Both the position numbers and the translations under genes were made by a program. From the NCBI GenBank assembly GCA_024680695.1, contig JAILBW010000004.1, positions 1 through 35,492 on the forward strand: a stretch of 35,492 nt of DNA, given 5' to 3'. Source of the stretch: Bacteroidaceae bacterium. GTDB lineage: Bacteria; Bacteroidota; Bacteroidia; Bacteroidales; Bacteroidaceae. The number at the start of each line of letters is the position of its first letter. Within the stretch, counting starts at the first letter, position 1. This document shows positions 1 through 7,292 of this stretch, one piece after another. Below the pieces are notes generated by a model. That model was not told where the DNA came from. It made no database searches and saw nothing but the letters and a program-made list of their open reading frames with translations.

Positions 1-25
1 CTCCACTATGCTTCAGACTGCGGTG

Positions 26-57
26 CAAAGATACTCAATCCTGAAGATACGGACAAA
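26..57 (-). promoter_or_regulatory. Bacteroidota-type promoter reading out of the left edge
   Basis: On the minus strand a TTTG (54-57) lies 20 bp upstream of TATCTTTG (26-33), matching the Bacteroidota -33/-7 pattern TTTG-N19-21-TAnnTTTG. It would start a transcript near position 20 running leftwards, so it probably serves a gene beyond the window. Confidence 0.6.
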
Positions 58-204
58 CAAAAACAGAATTTTCTTATCCTGCAATTTGACCCATTGAAAC
101 AAAGTACCACTAAACTATCCTGCAAAATGACCTATACGCCCAAATTTACGGCAATACTTTCTATACTATTATGTTAAATATCAAAATACTAAGTTGGAAT
201 GGGG

Positions 205-256
205 CTAGTATTTTCCTGTACTAGGGTTTGTACCAGGGTTGTACCAAGGTTTGCAC
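205..256. repeat. Small hairpin followed by degenerate ~11-12 bp tandem repeat
   Basis: CTAGTA (205-210) and TACTAG (219-224) form a 6-bp stem with an 8-nt loop. Three degenerate copies of AGGGTTTGTACC follow (223-234, 235-245, 246-256). The block lies just after the stop codon of the unknown minus-strand gene and could end its transcript weakly. The stem is AT-rich and has no clear U-tract, so a terminator call is not secure. Confidence 0.4.
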
Positions 257-261
257 TTAGG

Positions 262-1473
262 CTATAGGAGTGTGGACATGCCCAACGCCTGGATGAGGGA
301 GTTCAGAGCCAGCACCTCCTCCTTGTGCGTCGTGACGTTCAGGTTGCGATTGGTGCAGTAGTTCTTGCAGGTGGACAGCGGGAGTTGCGTGATGGCCTGT
401 ATCAGCTTGGACGCCTTGGCCTTGTTCCCGAATTTGTTCATGTCGGCACCGTCCTTCTCCATCAGGCGCAGCAGCAGCTCGAGCCGCACCTTGTCGTGCC
501 ACGTCGCGTCGTCGTCCGCGAGGTCTTCCTCAATCTCTTCTGCCGGCAGTGGCTCGGGCCGGTTGTTCTCCAGTTCCTCGATGCGTGCCTGCTGCGCCTC
601 GATGCGTGCGCGTAATTCCTTGATTACCTCCTGGTAGTGGGAACCTTCATCGGAAGCCTCCCGTGCCGTCACAGGCGCCGTCGTCGCGCTATTCTCCGTG
701 GCCGTCACAGGCTCCGAGCCGGGAAGGTTCGCCAACGCTAAGCTGTCCAGCTCGTAGCATATATTTTGCACCTGTGTCGAGTATGGGCTGTACTCGCCGC
801 TCGGGGCCCATTGCTTAATGCTCCGCTTCGCCGCGCCGATTACTTTCTTCCGCTCCCCGGCAGGAATCAGCCGGATGCGCTCGCCGATGTACGGAAGATT
901 GCCCTCCACCACTTCGAGACTGCTCGCCCGGATGGCATCAAGGATGGGGCGGGGCGCAAACTGCCCGGGCTGCACGACGAGGGACGGTACCTCGAATTTG
1001 GGAATGACGTTGTTGAAGAAGAGGAAACGCGCCTTGCCGTCCCACTCAGTGTCGTAGAAGTTATCGACATGGTATCTCCACAGCTTCTTCATGAGTGTGC
1101 TTTCCTCCTTGCCGCTCTGCACGCACTTGACATAGAGGTAGTTGTACACGATGGCTATCGTAAGCGCCTCGAGATAGCGATGGAGATTGTGCAGCTCGCC
1201 GGAGGTGGAGATGCCCACCTCGTTGGCTATCTTCAGATACCTGCCGACATAGAGGACGGGGTGGCGTTCCAGCTCGATGAGCGTCAGCAGGTAATAGGCC
1301 GTGTTGTAGATGTCCAGGATGAGACGGACCGAATCCTCGTGATTGACAATCGTGGACATCTGTATCGACTCGAAGATTCTGCTGTCTATACTGCCGGGAT
1401 CTTCGAGCCGGAATTCGTCGAGCTCTTTCCTCCATCGGTAAATGAGCGACGGTGTTACTTCTGTGTAATCCAT
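262..1473 (-). CDS. Conserved-looking hypothetical protein, 403 aa, coiled-coil plus C-terminal helical domain
   Basis: I do not recognise a named family. The protein has no signal peptide or membrane segment and should be cytoplasmic. The N-terminal two thirds is mixed and rich in aromatic residues (for example a stretch around YNTAYYLLTLIELERH). A heptad-like stretch of about 25 residues near residues 290-315 (VIKELRARIEAQQARIEEL) suggests a coiled coil. An acidic linker follows, then a compact C-terminal helical domain containing KVRLELLLRLMEKDG and CKNYCTNRNLN. I chose the ATG at 1473 over an upstream in-frame TTG at 1518, because the TTG sits inside the -7 box of a good promoter and would not be transcribed. 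It is a single-gene transcript between the upstream terminator and the left-edge promoter. Its function is unknown. Confidence 0.75.
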   Translation of the reverse strand: MDYTEVTPSLIYRWRKELDEFRLEDPGSIDSRIFESIQMSTIVNHEDSVRLILDIYNTAYYLLTLIELERHPVLYVGRYLKIANEVGISTSGELHNLHRYLEALTIAIVYNYLYVKCVQSGKEESTLMKKLWRYHVDNFYDTEWDGKARFLFFNNVIPKFEVPSLVVQPGQFAPRPILDAIRASSLEVVEGNLPYIGERIRLIPAGERKKVIGAAKRSIKQWAPSGEYSPYSTQVQNICYELDSLALANLPGSEPVTATENSATTAPVTAREASDEGSHYQEVIKELRARIEAQQARIEELENNRPEPLPAEEIEEDLADDDATWHDKVRLELLLRLMEKDGADMNKFGNKAKASKLIQAITQLPLSTCKNYCTNRNLNVTTHKEEVLALNSLIQALGMSTLL

Positions 1474-1515
1474 AATCCGTTCTGTTTCGTCGTTTCTTGC
1501 GCCTGCAATTTTCTG

Positions 1516-1546
1516 CAAATATACAACTTATTTGCGGACCGTCAAA
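1516..1546 (-). promoter_or_regulatory. Promoter of the 403-aa hypothetical gene
   Basis: On the minus strand TTTG (1543-1546) is followed after 19 bp by TATATTTG (1516-1523), a full match to the Bacteroidota consensus. Transcription would start near 1510, about 37 nt before the ATG at 1473. Confidence 0.7.
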
Positions 1547-1572
1547 ACAAACGGCGCAAAACTCCTCGCTAT

Positions 1573-1624
1573 CCCCCCCTGCAGCGCTGCGACACGGCGG
1601 GCAGCTCTCCGTGCCCCAGGGGGG
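1573..1624. repeat. GC-rich hairpin between terminator and promoter
   Basis: CCCCCCTG (1574-1581) pairs with CAGGGGGG (1617-1624). A second inner stem is possible between CACGG and CCGTG. It lies between the lipoprotein terminator and the promoter of the next gene. It has no U-tract, and I cannot assign a role. Confidence 0.4.
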
Positions 1625-1630
1625 AGGGGG

Positions 1631-1675
1631 AAAAGAAAAAAGGCGTAGCGTCGGGGGGAGTGACGCTGCGCCTTT
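1631..1675 (-). terminator. Rho-independent terminator of the lipoprotein gene
   Basis: A 14-bp stem (1639-1652 with 1662-1675, one G-U pair) has a 9-nt loop. On the minus strand it is followed by a T-rich tract (TTTTTTCTTTT). It lies 27 bases after the lipoprotein stop codon. Confidence 0.85.
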
Positions 1676-1701
1676 CTGATATCGTTGCGGATGCGGGTGG
1701 G

Positions 1702-2406
1702 CTACATGCTCACGGGAGTGCTCTTGACCACCTCGCCCTTTGCGTTGACCAGTTGGATCTCGACGATGACGCCCTCCACTCCGGCCTTCTTCAGGATGTT
1801 GAACTTGGTTTGTAGCAAGCTCCGGAAGGTGGGAATCGTCTTGTTGTACTCGCCGATGGCGTCAGCCTCCTCCAATGCCTTCGAGAAGCTGTAGCCGCTC
1901 TCCTTGCAGAGTGCGTCGAGGTCGGCCTTCTGCTCGTCGGTCATGTTGCCGTTGCTGGTGATGACGAGGGCGATGGAGTAGATCTGCTTCGTGTAGTTGA
2001 GGTTGTTCACGTCGGTCTCCACGAGCGTGCTCTTGACCACCTTCCCAATCTGGTCCACCAGCTGGATGTTCACGCTGGCCTTGTGTCCGGACTGTACGAA
2101 GATCTCGCCCAGATGCTTCTGTACGAACGAGATGAACTCGGGCAGCTGGGTGTTGTAGAAGGCGATGGCGGCAGCCTCGGTGCTCTTCGCATTGAGCTTG
2201 GTGCCGGCGTTGGCGCACACCTCGGTCAGGTAGTCGAGCTCCCTCTGCGACAGCTGTGTGGCCTCGGCGATGACCGACTTGATGAAGTACTGCTGCTGTC
2301 CGACGCCTCCTCCGCCTCCCTCTTCGTCTCCGCCGCCGCAGGCGTTGAATGCCGTCAGGGCGCAGAGTCCGATGAGTGTCACGAAAATTTGCTTTAGATG
2401 TTTCAT
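1702..2406 (-). CDS. Surface-type lipoprotein with two tandem copies of one domain, 234 aa
   Basis: A signal peptide ends in a lipobox with Cys23 (FNAC). It is followed by GGGDEE and a glycine run, which resembles the acidic lipoprotein export signal that sends Bacteroidota lipoproteins to the cell surface. The mature part is two homologous units of about 90 residues (about 40-133 and 143-232). Both have a D/E-rich helix start, then FYNTQLPEF versus EYNKTIPTF, then NIQLVDQIGKVVKST versus EIQLVNAKGEVVKST. I cannot name the domain. The gene has a strong terminator downstream and a structured 126-bp gap upstream. Function is unknown; the localisation is inferred from the signal. Confidence 0.8.
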   Translation of the reverse strand: MKHLKQIFVTLIGLCALTAFNACGGGDEEGGGGGVGQQQYFIKSVIAEATQLSQRELDYLTEVCANAGTKLNAKSTEAAAIAFYNTQLPEFISFVQKHLGEIFVQSGHKASVNIQLVDQIGKVVKSTLVETDVNNLNYTKQIYSIALVITSNGNMTDEQKADLDALCKESGYSFSKALEEADAIGEYNKTIPTFRSLLQTKFNILKKAGVEGVIVEIQLVNAKGEVVKSTPVSM

Positions 2407-2435
2407 TGTAGTGCGTGTTTGTTCTTGGAAAATGG

Positions 2436-2484
2436 AGACTCCCGCCCCGTCTGTCCGTCGGGGCCGAAGGGGGTGGGGGAGTCT
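2436..2484 (-). terminator. Nested hairpin, probable terminator of the GGGtGRT operon
   Basis: An outer stem AGACTCCC (2436-2443)/GGGAGTCT (2477-2484) encloses an inner stem GCCCCG (2444-2449)/CGGGGC (2459-2464). On the minus strand it follows the GGGtGRT stop codon by about 48 bases and precedes CCATTTTCC. The U-tract is short, so termination may be partial and the lipoprotein gene may be read through. Confidence 0.55.
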
Positions 2485-2532
2485 CTCTCAGTTTCTCTCA
2501 GTATGTCGCGTCGTGCGCTGGCCGAGGAACCT

Positions 2533-3552
2533 CTATTTGTGGTTGAGTGCCAGGTCGACGTTTACTGCGCAAGCCACGGAGCAGCCCACCATGGGGTTGT
2601 TGCCGATGCCCAGGAAGCCCATCATCTCGACGTGTGCGGGCACCGAGCTGGAGCCTGCAAACTGTGCATCGCTATGCATGCGGCCCAGTGTGTCGGTCAT
2701 GCCGTAGCTGGCAGGTCCGGCTGCCATGTTGTCGGGATGGAGTGTGCGTCCCGTACCGCCGCCGCTGGCTACCGAGAAGTAGGGCTTTCCGGCACGGATG
2801 CGCTCCTTCTTGTATGTGCCTGCCACGGGGTGCTGGAAGCGTGTGGGGTTAGTGCTGTTGCCGGTGATGGAGACATCGACGTCCTCCTTCCAGAGGATGG
2901 CCACACCCTCGCGTACGTCGTCGGCGCCGTAGCAGTTGACGGCTGCGCGCGGTCCCTTCGAGTAGGGGATGCGCTTCACTTCCTTCAGTTCGCCGGTGAA
3001 GTAGTCGAACTGCGTCTGCACGTAGGTGAAGCCGTTGATGCGACTGATGATCATGGCAGCGTCCTTGCCCAGCCCGTTGAGGATGCAGCGCAGGGGCTTG
3101 TCGGCTGGCCGCGACTTGTTGGCCATCTGTGCAATCTTGATGGCTCCCTCGGCGGCAGCGAAGCTCTCGTGTCCGGCCAGGAAGGCGAAGCACTTGGTCT
3201 CGGGGGTGAGCAGGCGTGCAGCCAGTTCACCATGTCCGATGCCCACCTTGCGGTCGTCGGCTACGGAGCCGGGGATGCAGATCGACTGCAGGCCCTCGCC
3301 GATGTAGTTGGCAGCCTCGACGGCGTCCTTTGCCTTCTCCTTCAGCGCGATGGCCGTGCCCACGACGTATGCCCACTTGGCGTTCTCGAAGCAGATCATC
3401 TGCGTCTCCTCGCAGGTCTTGTAGGGGTCGAGGCCTGCAGCCTCGCAAATCTGGTTTGCCTCCTCGATGGAAGCGATGCCGTGTTTGTTGAGACAAGCAA
3501 GAATCTGCTTGATACGGCGGTCTTGGCTCTCGAATTTTACTTCTCTAATCAT
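2533..3552 (-). CDS. GGGtGRT family protein, 339 aa
   Basis: The sequence carries the diagnostic GGGTGRT motif at residues 264-270 and matches my memory of the GGGtGRT protein family. Glycine-rich turns (IGHGELAAR, AGPASYGMTD, GIGNNPMVGCSVAC) and several cysteines (for example C20, C36, C47, C54, C92, C121, C156, C207) suggest a metal or cofactor-binding enzyme, but no function is established to my knowledge. There is no signal peptide, so it should be cytoplasmic. It starts 12 bases after the NifU-like gene, so the two are one operon. This gene order is, as I recall, conserved in anaerobes, which ties GGGtGRT to iron-sulfur chemistry by context only. Confidence 0.85.
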   Translation of the reverse strand: MIREVKFESQDRRIKQILACLNKHGIASIEEANQICEAAGLDPYKTCEETQMICFENAKWAYVVGTAIALKEKAKDAVEAANYIGEGLQSICIPGSVADDRKVGIGHGELAARLLTPETKCFAFLAGHESFAAAEGAIKIAQMANKSRPADKPLRCILNGLGKDAAMIISRINGFTYVQTQFDYFTGELKEVKRIPYSKGPRAAVNCYGADDVREGVAILWKEDVDVSITGNSTNPTRFQHPVAGTYKKERIRAGKPYFSVASGGGTGRTLHPDNMAAGPASYGMTDTLGRMHSDAQFAGSSSVPAHVEMMGFLGIGNNPMVGCSVACAVNVDLALNHK

Positions 3553-3564
3553 GGCCGTTCCTCC

Positions 3565-4266
3565 TTATTCTTTACGTGGGTCAATACTCTTCACTGCACC
3601 GTCCTCGGCCTTCGTGCGTCCGTAGGTGCCTGTCACACTCTTGAGTGCCTCGTCGGCGGGCATGCCCTTATTGATGGCATCCATGAACTTGCCCATGTGC
3701 ACGAACTCGTAGCCGCACACTTGGTCGTCCTCGTCGAGGAACATCTTCGTGATGTAGCCCTCGGTGAGCTGCAGGTAGCGCGTGCCCTTCACCTTGGTGC
3801 CGTAGAGGGTACCTGTCTGGCTGATGAGTCCCTTGCCCAGGTCCTCCAGTCCGGCGCCCACCATCAGTCCGCCCTCGGAGAAGGCGCTCTGGGTGCGTCC
3901 GTAGACAATCTGCAGGAACAGCTCGCGCATGGCGGTGTTGATGGCGTCGCACACGAGGTCTGTGTTCAGAGCCTCGAGCAGCGTCTTGCCCGGCAGAATC
4001 TCGCTGGCCATTGCGGCAGAGTGGGTCATGCCCGAGCAGCCGATGGTCTCCACCAGAGCCTCCTCGATGATGCCGTCCTTGACGTTCAGCGTCAGCTTGC
4101 ATGCACCCTGCTGGGGAGCACACCAACCGATGCCGTGGGTCAGTCCGCTGATGTCCTTGATTTCCTTTGCCTGAATCCACTTTCCCTCCTCGGGGATGGG
4201 TGCAGGTCCGTGATTGGGGCCTTTAGCCACGCAACACATGTTTTGAACTTCTTTTGAATACACCAT
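3565..4266 (-). CDS. NifU/IscU-like iron-sulfur scaffold protein, 233 aa
   Basis: The N-terminal half resembles the NifU/IscU scaffold fold, on which Fe-S clusters are assembled before transfer. The segment WCAPQQGACKL (C49, C56) and the segment IGCSGMTHSAAMASE (C77) correspond to the cysteine loop and the GCG-S-ASSS region of IscU. Further cysteines are C11, C12, C106 and C184. Spacing differs from IscU, and the protein is longer by a C-terminal extension of about 100 residues, so it is a divergent branch rather than housekeeping IscU. It is the first gene of the operon with GGGtGRT, behind a consensus promoter. The ATG at 4266 directly follows a small dyad that could affect translation. Confidence 0.8.
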   Translation of the reverse strand: MVYSKEVQNMCCVAKGPNHGPAPIPEEGKWIQAKEIKDISGLTHGIGWCAPQQGACKLTLNVKDGIIEEALVETIGCSGMTHSAAMASEILPGKTLLEALNTDLVCDAINTAMRELFLQIVYGRTQSAFSEGGLMVGAGLEDLGKGLISQTGTLYGTKVKGTRYLQLTEGYITKMFLDEDDQVCGYEFVHMGKFMDAINKGMPADEALKSVTGTYGRTKAEDGAVKSIDPRKE

Positions 4267-4280
4267 AATACTTCAGTATT
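4267..4280. promoter_or_regulatory. Perfect dyad directly before the NifU-like start codon
   Basis: AATACT-TC-AGTATT is a perfect inverted repeat ending one base before the start codon on the minus strand. In RNA it would place a small hairpin at the ribosome-binding position. A role in translation control is inference. Confidence 0.35.
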
Positions 4281-4303
4281 TTTATTATTTTAATATATGT
4301 GTG

Positions 4304-4329
4304 TTGTGCGATGGGTAAAATCCGCACAA
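4304..4329. promoter_or_regulatory. Dyad overlapping the start site of the NifU-like operon, candidate operator
   Basis: TTGTGCG (4304-4310) and CGCACAA (4323-4329) form a perfect 7-bp inverted repeat with a 12-bp spacer. It overlaps the -7 box (4327-4334) and the expected transcription start, the usual place for a repressor operator. Confidence 0.4.
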
Positions 4330-4357
4330 AAGTAGCTAAATTTAGGTACATGACAAA
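4327..4357 (-). promoter_or_regulatory. Promoter of the NifU-like/GGGtGRT operon
   Basis: On the minus strand TTTG (4354-4357), 19 bp, then TACTTTTG (4327-4334) is a full Bacteroidota consensus promoter. It gives a leader of about 55 nt before the ATG at 4266. Confidence 0.75.
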
Positions 4358-4398
4358 CGTTTTCCCAATGTTTTTCACTCTGAGGCGGCAAATTTTCG

Positions 4399-4406
4399 TA
4401 TCTTTG
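4399..4406 (+). promoter_or_regulatory. -7 box of the DMP19-smpB-fau operon
   Basis: TATCTTTG matches the Bacteroidota -7 element and lies 21 bases before the ATG at 4428. No TTTG is found at the ideal distance upstream, only a T-run at 4371-4375. Confidence 0.55.
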
Positions 4407-4427
4407 CAGCGAAAATACAGGATTACG

Positions 4428-4949
4428 ATGGAAATAAGAATACCGAAAAGCGACATTGCGCAGGCCAAGGCGCAGGGGATGGACGAGTATGTCATGCTCT
4501 TCCACGACCGCATCATGGATGCCATTGGCGGGCAGCTCACACCCGAGAACATGCCGCAGCTCAATGCCGACCAGGTCACGCTGCTGGCCTACGTCGTCTT
4601 CCGCGACGAGGTGATGGACGGAGGCTTCATCCAGCTCATACACAACGGCTACGGGCCGTTCATCTTCCTGAACCCCTTCGCTAAGGCAATGGGGGAGTGG
4701 GGCGCCAGGGATTTCAAGAAACTGGTGTACGAGGGACGCCATCTGTTTGCAAAGCACGGGGAAGAGATCTGCCGCGAATGCAGCGACGAGGAGTTCATGG
4801 CACTCTTCGAGCAGTTCCCTAAGTTCGACGACCTCGACGACGCGTTCGTGGAGATGGAGGAGGACGTCACCGCACTCGTGGCACAATACATTGAAAACCA
4901 CTTGGAAAACTTTGCGCGGGTGGTTGCCGAAGGGGAGGAGGGCTGCTGA
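4428..4949 (+). CDS. DMP19/DUF4375 family protein, 173 aa
   Basis: The pattern [26 protein letters not shown] (key DGGF and HN) followed by two helices with a G-EW and a conserved LFEQFP-FD-LDD stretch matches the DMP19 (DUF4375) family, whose members are often linked to DNA mimicry or are uncharacterised. The protein is strongly acidic near its C-terminus ([15 protein letters not shown]). An in-frame extension back to 4299 exists, but it would cross both the -7 box and the opposite promoter, so the ATG at 4428 is preferred. The stop codon overlaps the smpB ATG by one base, so the two are translationally coupled. Its job in this operon is unknown. Confidence 0.75.
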   Translation: MEIRIPKSDIAQAKAQGMDEYVMLFHDRIMDAIGGQLTPENMPQLNADQVTLLAYVVFRDEVMDGGFIQLIHNGYGPFIFLNPFAKAMGEWGARDFKKLVYEGRHLFAKHGEEICRECSDEEFMALFEQFPKFDDLDDAFVEMEEDVTALVAQYIENHLENFARVVAEGEEGC

Positions 4950-5431
4950 TGGGACGCAAGTCGACACCGACGCCGCAGAAGCGCGGCGTGAACATCAAGA
5001 ACAAGCGTGCCGAGTTCGACTTTCTGCTCTTCGACAAGTTCACGGCAGGCATCGTGCTCACTGGCACCGAAATCAAGAGCATACGCGCCGGAAAGGCCAG
5101 CCTCGTCGAGACGTACTGCATCGTCAACGGCGGCGAGGTGTGGGTGAAGAACATGTATGTGGCCCACTACGAGCAGGGCTCCTACAACAACCACGTCGAG
5201 CGCCGCGACCGTAAGTTGCTGCTCAACCGTAAGGAGATACGCAAGATTGCCCAGACGATCAAGAACCCGGGCTTCAGCCTCGTGCCCACGCTACTCTTCA
5301 TCGACGAGAACGGGCTGGCAAAGCTGGACATCTACATCGTGCGCGGCAAGAAGGAATACGACAAGCGCCAGTCGCTCAAGGCCAAGGACGACCGCCGCGA
5401 GATGGACCGCCAGTTTCAGAAGAAGTTTTAA
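4949..5431 (+). CDS. smpB: SsrA-binding protein SmpB, 160 aa
   Basis: SmpB binds tmRNA and carries it to stalled ribosomes for trans-translation. The sequence shows the family's core: [20 protein letters not shown], then [16 protein letters not shown], then [28 protein letters not shown]. The basic C-terminal tail ([17 protein letters not shown]) is the part that mimics mRNA in the ribosomal channel. Length is normal for the family. The gene starts on the last base of the DMP19 stop codon and is followed 24 bases later by the folate gene. The tmRNA gene itself is not in the window. Confidence 0.97.
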   Translation: MGRKSTPTPQKRGVNIKNKRAEFDFLLFDKFTAGIVLTGTEIKSIRAGKASLVETYCIVNGGEVWVKNMYVAHYEQGSYNNHVERRDRKLLLNRKEIRKIAQTIKNPGFSLVPTLLFIDENGLAKLDIYIVRGKKEYDKRQSLKAKDDRREMDRQFQKKF

Positions 5432-5455
5432 GGGGAGTTCCCTTGTGGAGGGCTA

Positions 5456-5983
5456 ATGGAAGACAAGAAATCCCTGCGCAGGCAGATTCGACAGATGAAG
5501 GCTGCCATGACAACAGCCGAGCGCGAGGCACAGTCGCTCCGCCTCTGCCGCACCGTACTTGCTTCGTCGCGATGGGCTGAGGCCGGGGTGGTGCTGCTCT
5601 ATCATGCCCTGCCCGACGAGGTGGACACCCGCCTGCTCCTGGACGAGGGACTGCGCCAAGGCAAGACGCTCCTGCTGCCCTCCGTGCAGGCCGACGGCTC
5701 GCTCCTGCTCCGACGGTTTGATGGCTCGACATGCGGCGGCGCCTTTGGCATACAGGAGGCGCAAGGTTCTCTTTTTGACAATCTCGAAGCTATCGACCTT
5801 GTCATCGTGCCCGGCATGGCCTTCGACCCTCAGGGACACCGTCTCGGACGAGGCGGCGGCTACTACGACCGCCTGCTCTGCCATATGCCAGCCTACCGCA
5901 TTGGCGTCTGCTTCCCGTGGCAGCTGGTTAGCGAAGTGCCCTGCGAGCCTCACGACATGGTGATGGACGAGGTGGTGAGCTGA
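5456..5983 (+). CDS. fau: 5-formyltetrahydrofolate cyclo-ligase, 175 aa
   Basis: This enzyme uses ATP to convert 5-formyl-THF to 5,10-methenyl-THF, which salvages a folate storage form. The family signature LGRGGGYYDRLL is present at about residues 130-141 (phosphate/ATP-binding loop), preceded by DLVIVPGMAFDPQGHRLG. The N-terminal KKSLRRQIRQMKAAM helix and the LLYHALPDEVDT strand-turn (substrate side) are typical. Length fits the family. It lies 24 bases after smpB in the same operon; the functional link to trans-translation is not obvious. It is the last gene before a 262-bp gap. Confidence 0.95.
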   Translation: MEDKKSLRRQIRQMKAAMTTAEREAQSLRLCRTVLASSRWAEAGVVLLYHALPDEVDTRLLLDEGLRQGKTLLLPSVQADGSLLLRRFDGSTCGGAFGIQEAQGSLFDNLEAIDLVIVPGMAFDPQGHRLGRGGGYYDRLLCHMPAYRIGVCFPWQLVSEVPCEPHDMVMDEVVS

Positions 5984-6142
5984 CTGATTCCTCTCCCCTC
6001 TGTCTTTGGCCGAAATACGACGCTCAGTATGTCTTCTTTCCGAGTGTCTTCAGTCTTAGTGCCCGCCCTGTTCCCCTCGCGCGCGTACTTTTTTATATTA
6101 TTTAACATAGCGATAACTCTTTTTCACATGTCGGCTGCATGC

Positions 6143-6168
6143 TTTGTGGCACAAAAGCCGTAAATTTG
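6143..6168 (+). promoter_or_regulatory. Probable bat operon promoter with dyad
   Basis: TAAATTTG at 6161-6168 fits the -7 element, 78 bases before the moxR ATG. A palindrome TTTGTG-G-CACAAA (6143-6155) sits just upstream. Its TTTG is only 14 bp from the -7 box, too close to be the -33 element, so the palindrome may be an operator instead. The rest of the gap from 5984 to 6245 shows T-rich sequence with no gene. Confidence 0.5.
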
Positions 6169-6245
6169 CACGTCCTTTGAGCGAGGAAGCCTCGGCGGGG
6201 ACAATAGGAAACGACAGAAAAAAGAAATAAAACAGTAATACAGCT

Positions 6246-7241
6246 ATGGCAGAATCTATTGACATTCGCGCACTAAATGAGCGCATTGAGCGCGAAAGCG
6301 GATTTGTCACCAATCTGGTGGCAGGCATGAATCAGGTAATCGTTGGACAGAAGCATCTGATCGAGTCGCTACTCATCGGACTGCTCAGCGACGGACACAT
6401 CCTGCTCGAGGGTGTGCCGGGACTGGCCAAGACAATGGCCATCAAGACGCTGGCACAACTTGTCGAAGCAAAGTTCAGCCGCATCCAGTTCACCCCCGAC
6501 CTGCTTCCCGCCGACGTGGTGGGCACGATGATCTACAGCCAGAAGGACGAGCGCTTCGTCGTGGAACAAGGCCCCGTGTTCGCCAACTTCGTGCTGGCCG
6601 ACGAAATCAACCGCGCTCCGGCCAAGGTGCAGAGCGCATTGCTCGAGGCCATGCAGGAGCGACAGGTGACTATCGGCAAGACGACGTACCGCCTGCCCGA
6701 GCCCTTCCTCGTGATGGCTACGCAGAACCCCATCGAGCAAGAAGGCACATACCCACTGCCCGAGGCACAGGTGGACCGCTTCATGCTGAAGGTGGTCATC
6801 GACTATCCGAAGCTCGACGAGGAGAAGCTCATCATCCGCCAGCACATCGACGGACAGGCCACAGCGGTGCGCCCAGTGCTCTCCACAGGCGACATCGAAC
6901 GTGCCCGCGAGGTGGTGCGGCAGGTCTATCTCGACGAGAAGATTGCCCAGTACATCGCCGATATCGTCTTCTGCTCGCGCTATCCTGAGAAGTACGGACT
7001 GAAGGAGATACAGGACTTCATCGAGTTCGGTGGCTCGCCGCGCGCCAGCATCAACCTGGCCCTGGCATCCCGCGCCTATGCCTTCATCAAGCATCGCGGC
7101 TACGTCATCCCCGAGGATGTGCGCGCCGTGGCTCACGACGTATTGCGCCACCGTATCGGACTGACCTACGAGGCCGAGGCCAACAATGTGACGAGCGAGG
7201 AAATCGTGAGCCGCATTATCAACAAGGTGGAGGTGCCCTGA
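6246..7241 (+). CDS. moxR: MoxR family AAA+ ATPase, 331 aa
   Basis: MoxR ATPases act as chaperones for partner proteins with VWA domains. Visible motifs: Walker A GVPGLAKT (56-63), Walker B FVLADE (115-120) with the following INRAPAKVQSALLEAMQE, and sensor 1 ATQNP (158-162). The segment LPEAQVDRFMLK follows as in the family, then the helical lid. Length is normal. The protein is cytoplasmic. It is the first gene of the aerotolerance cluster, 51 bases ahead of the DUF58 gene, which fits the usual moxR-DUF58-bat order. It probably energises remodelling of the DUF58/BatA/BatB proteins; this is inferred from other MoxR systems. Confidence 0.95.
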   Translation: MAESIDIRALNERIERESGFVTNLVAGMNQVIVGQKHLIESLLIGLLSDGHILLEGVPGLAKTMAIKTLAQLVEAKFSRIQFTPDLLPADVVGTMIYSQKDERFVVEQGPVFANFVLADEINRAPAKVQSALLEAMQERQVTIGKTTYRLPEPFLVMATQNPIEQEGTYPLPEAQVDRFMLKVVIDYPKLDEEKLIIRQHIDGQATAVRPVLSTGDIERAREVVRQVYLDEKIAQYIADIVFCSRYPEKYGLKEIQDFIEFGGSPRASINLALASRAYAFIKHRGYVIPEDVRAVAHDVLRHRIGLTYEAEANNVTSEEIVSRIINKVEVP

Positions 7242-7292
7242 TGGCGCAACGAGAGAGTGAAGTGATAGGAAGTAGGATGTAAGAGGAAACTC

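Noticed and set aside
2398..4257. A 619-codon open frame on the plus strand
   Set aside because: It lies antisense to the NifU-like and GGGtGRT genes, whose products match known families. The frame is open because of their GC-rich codon use.
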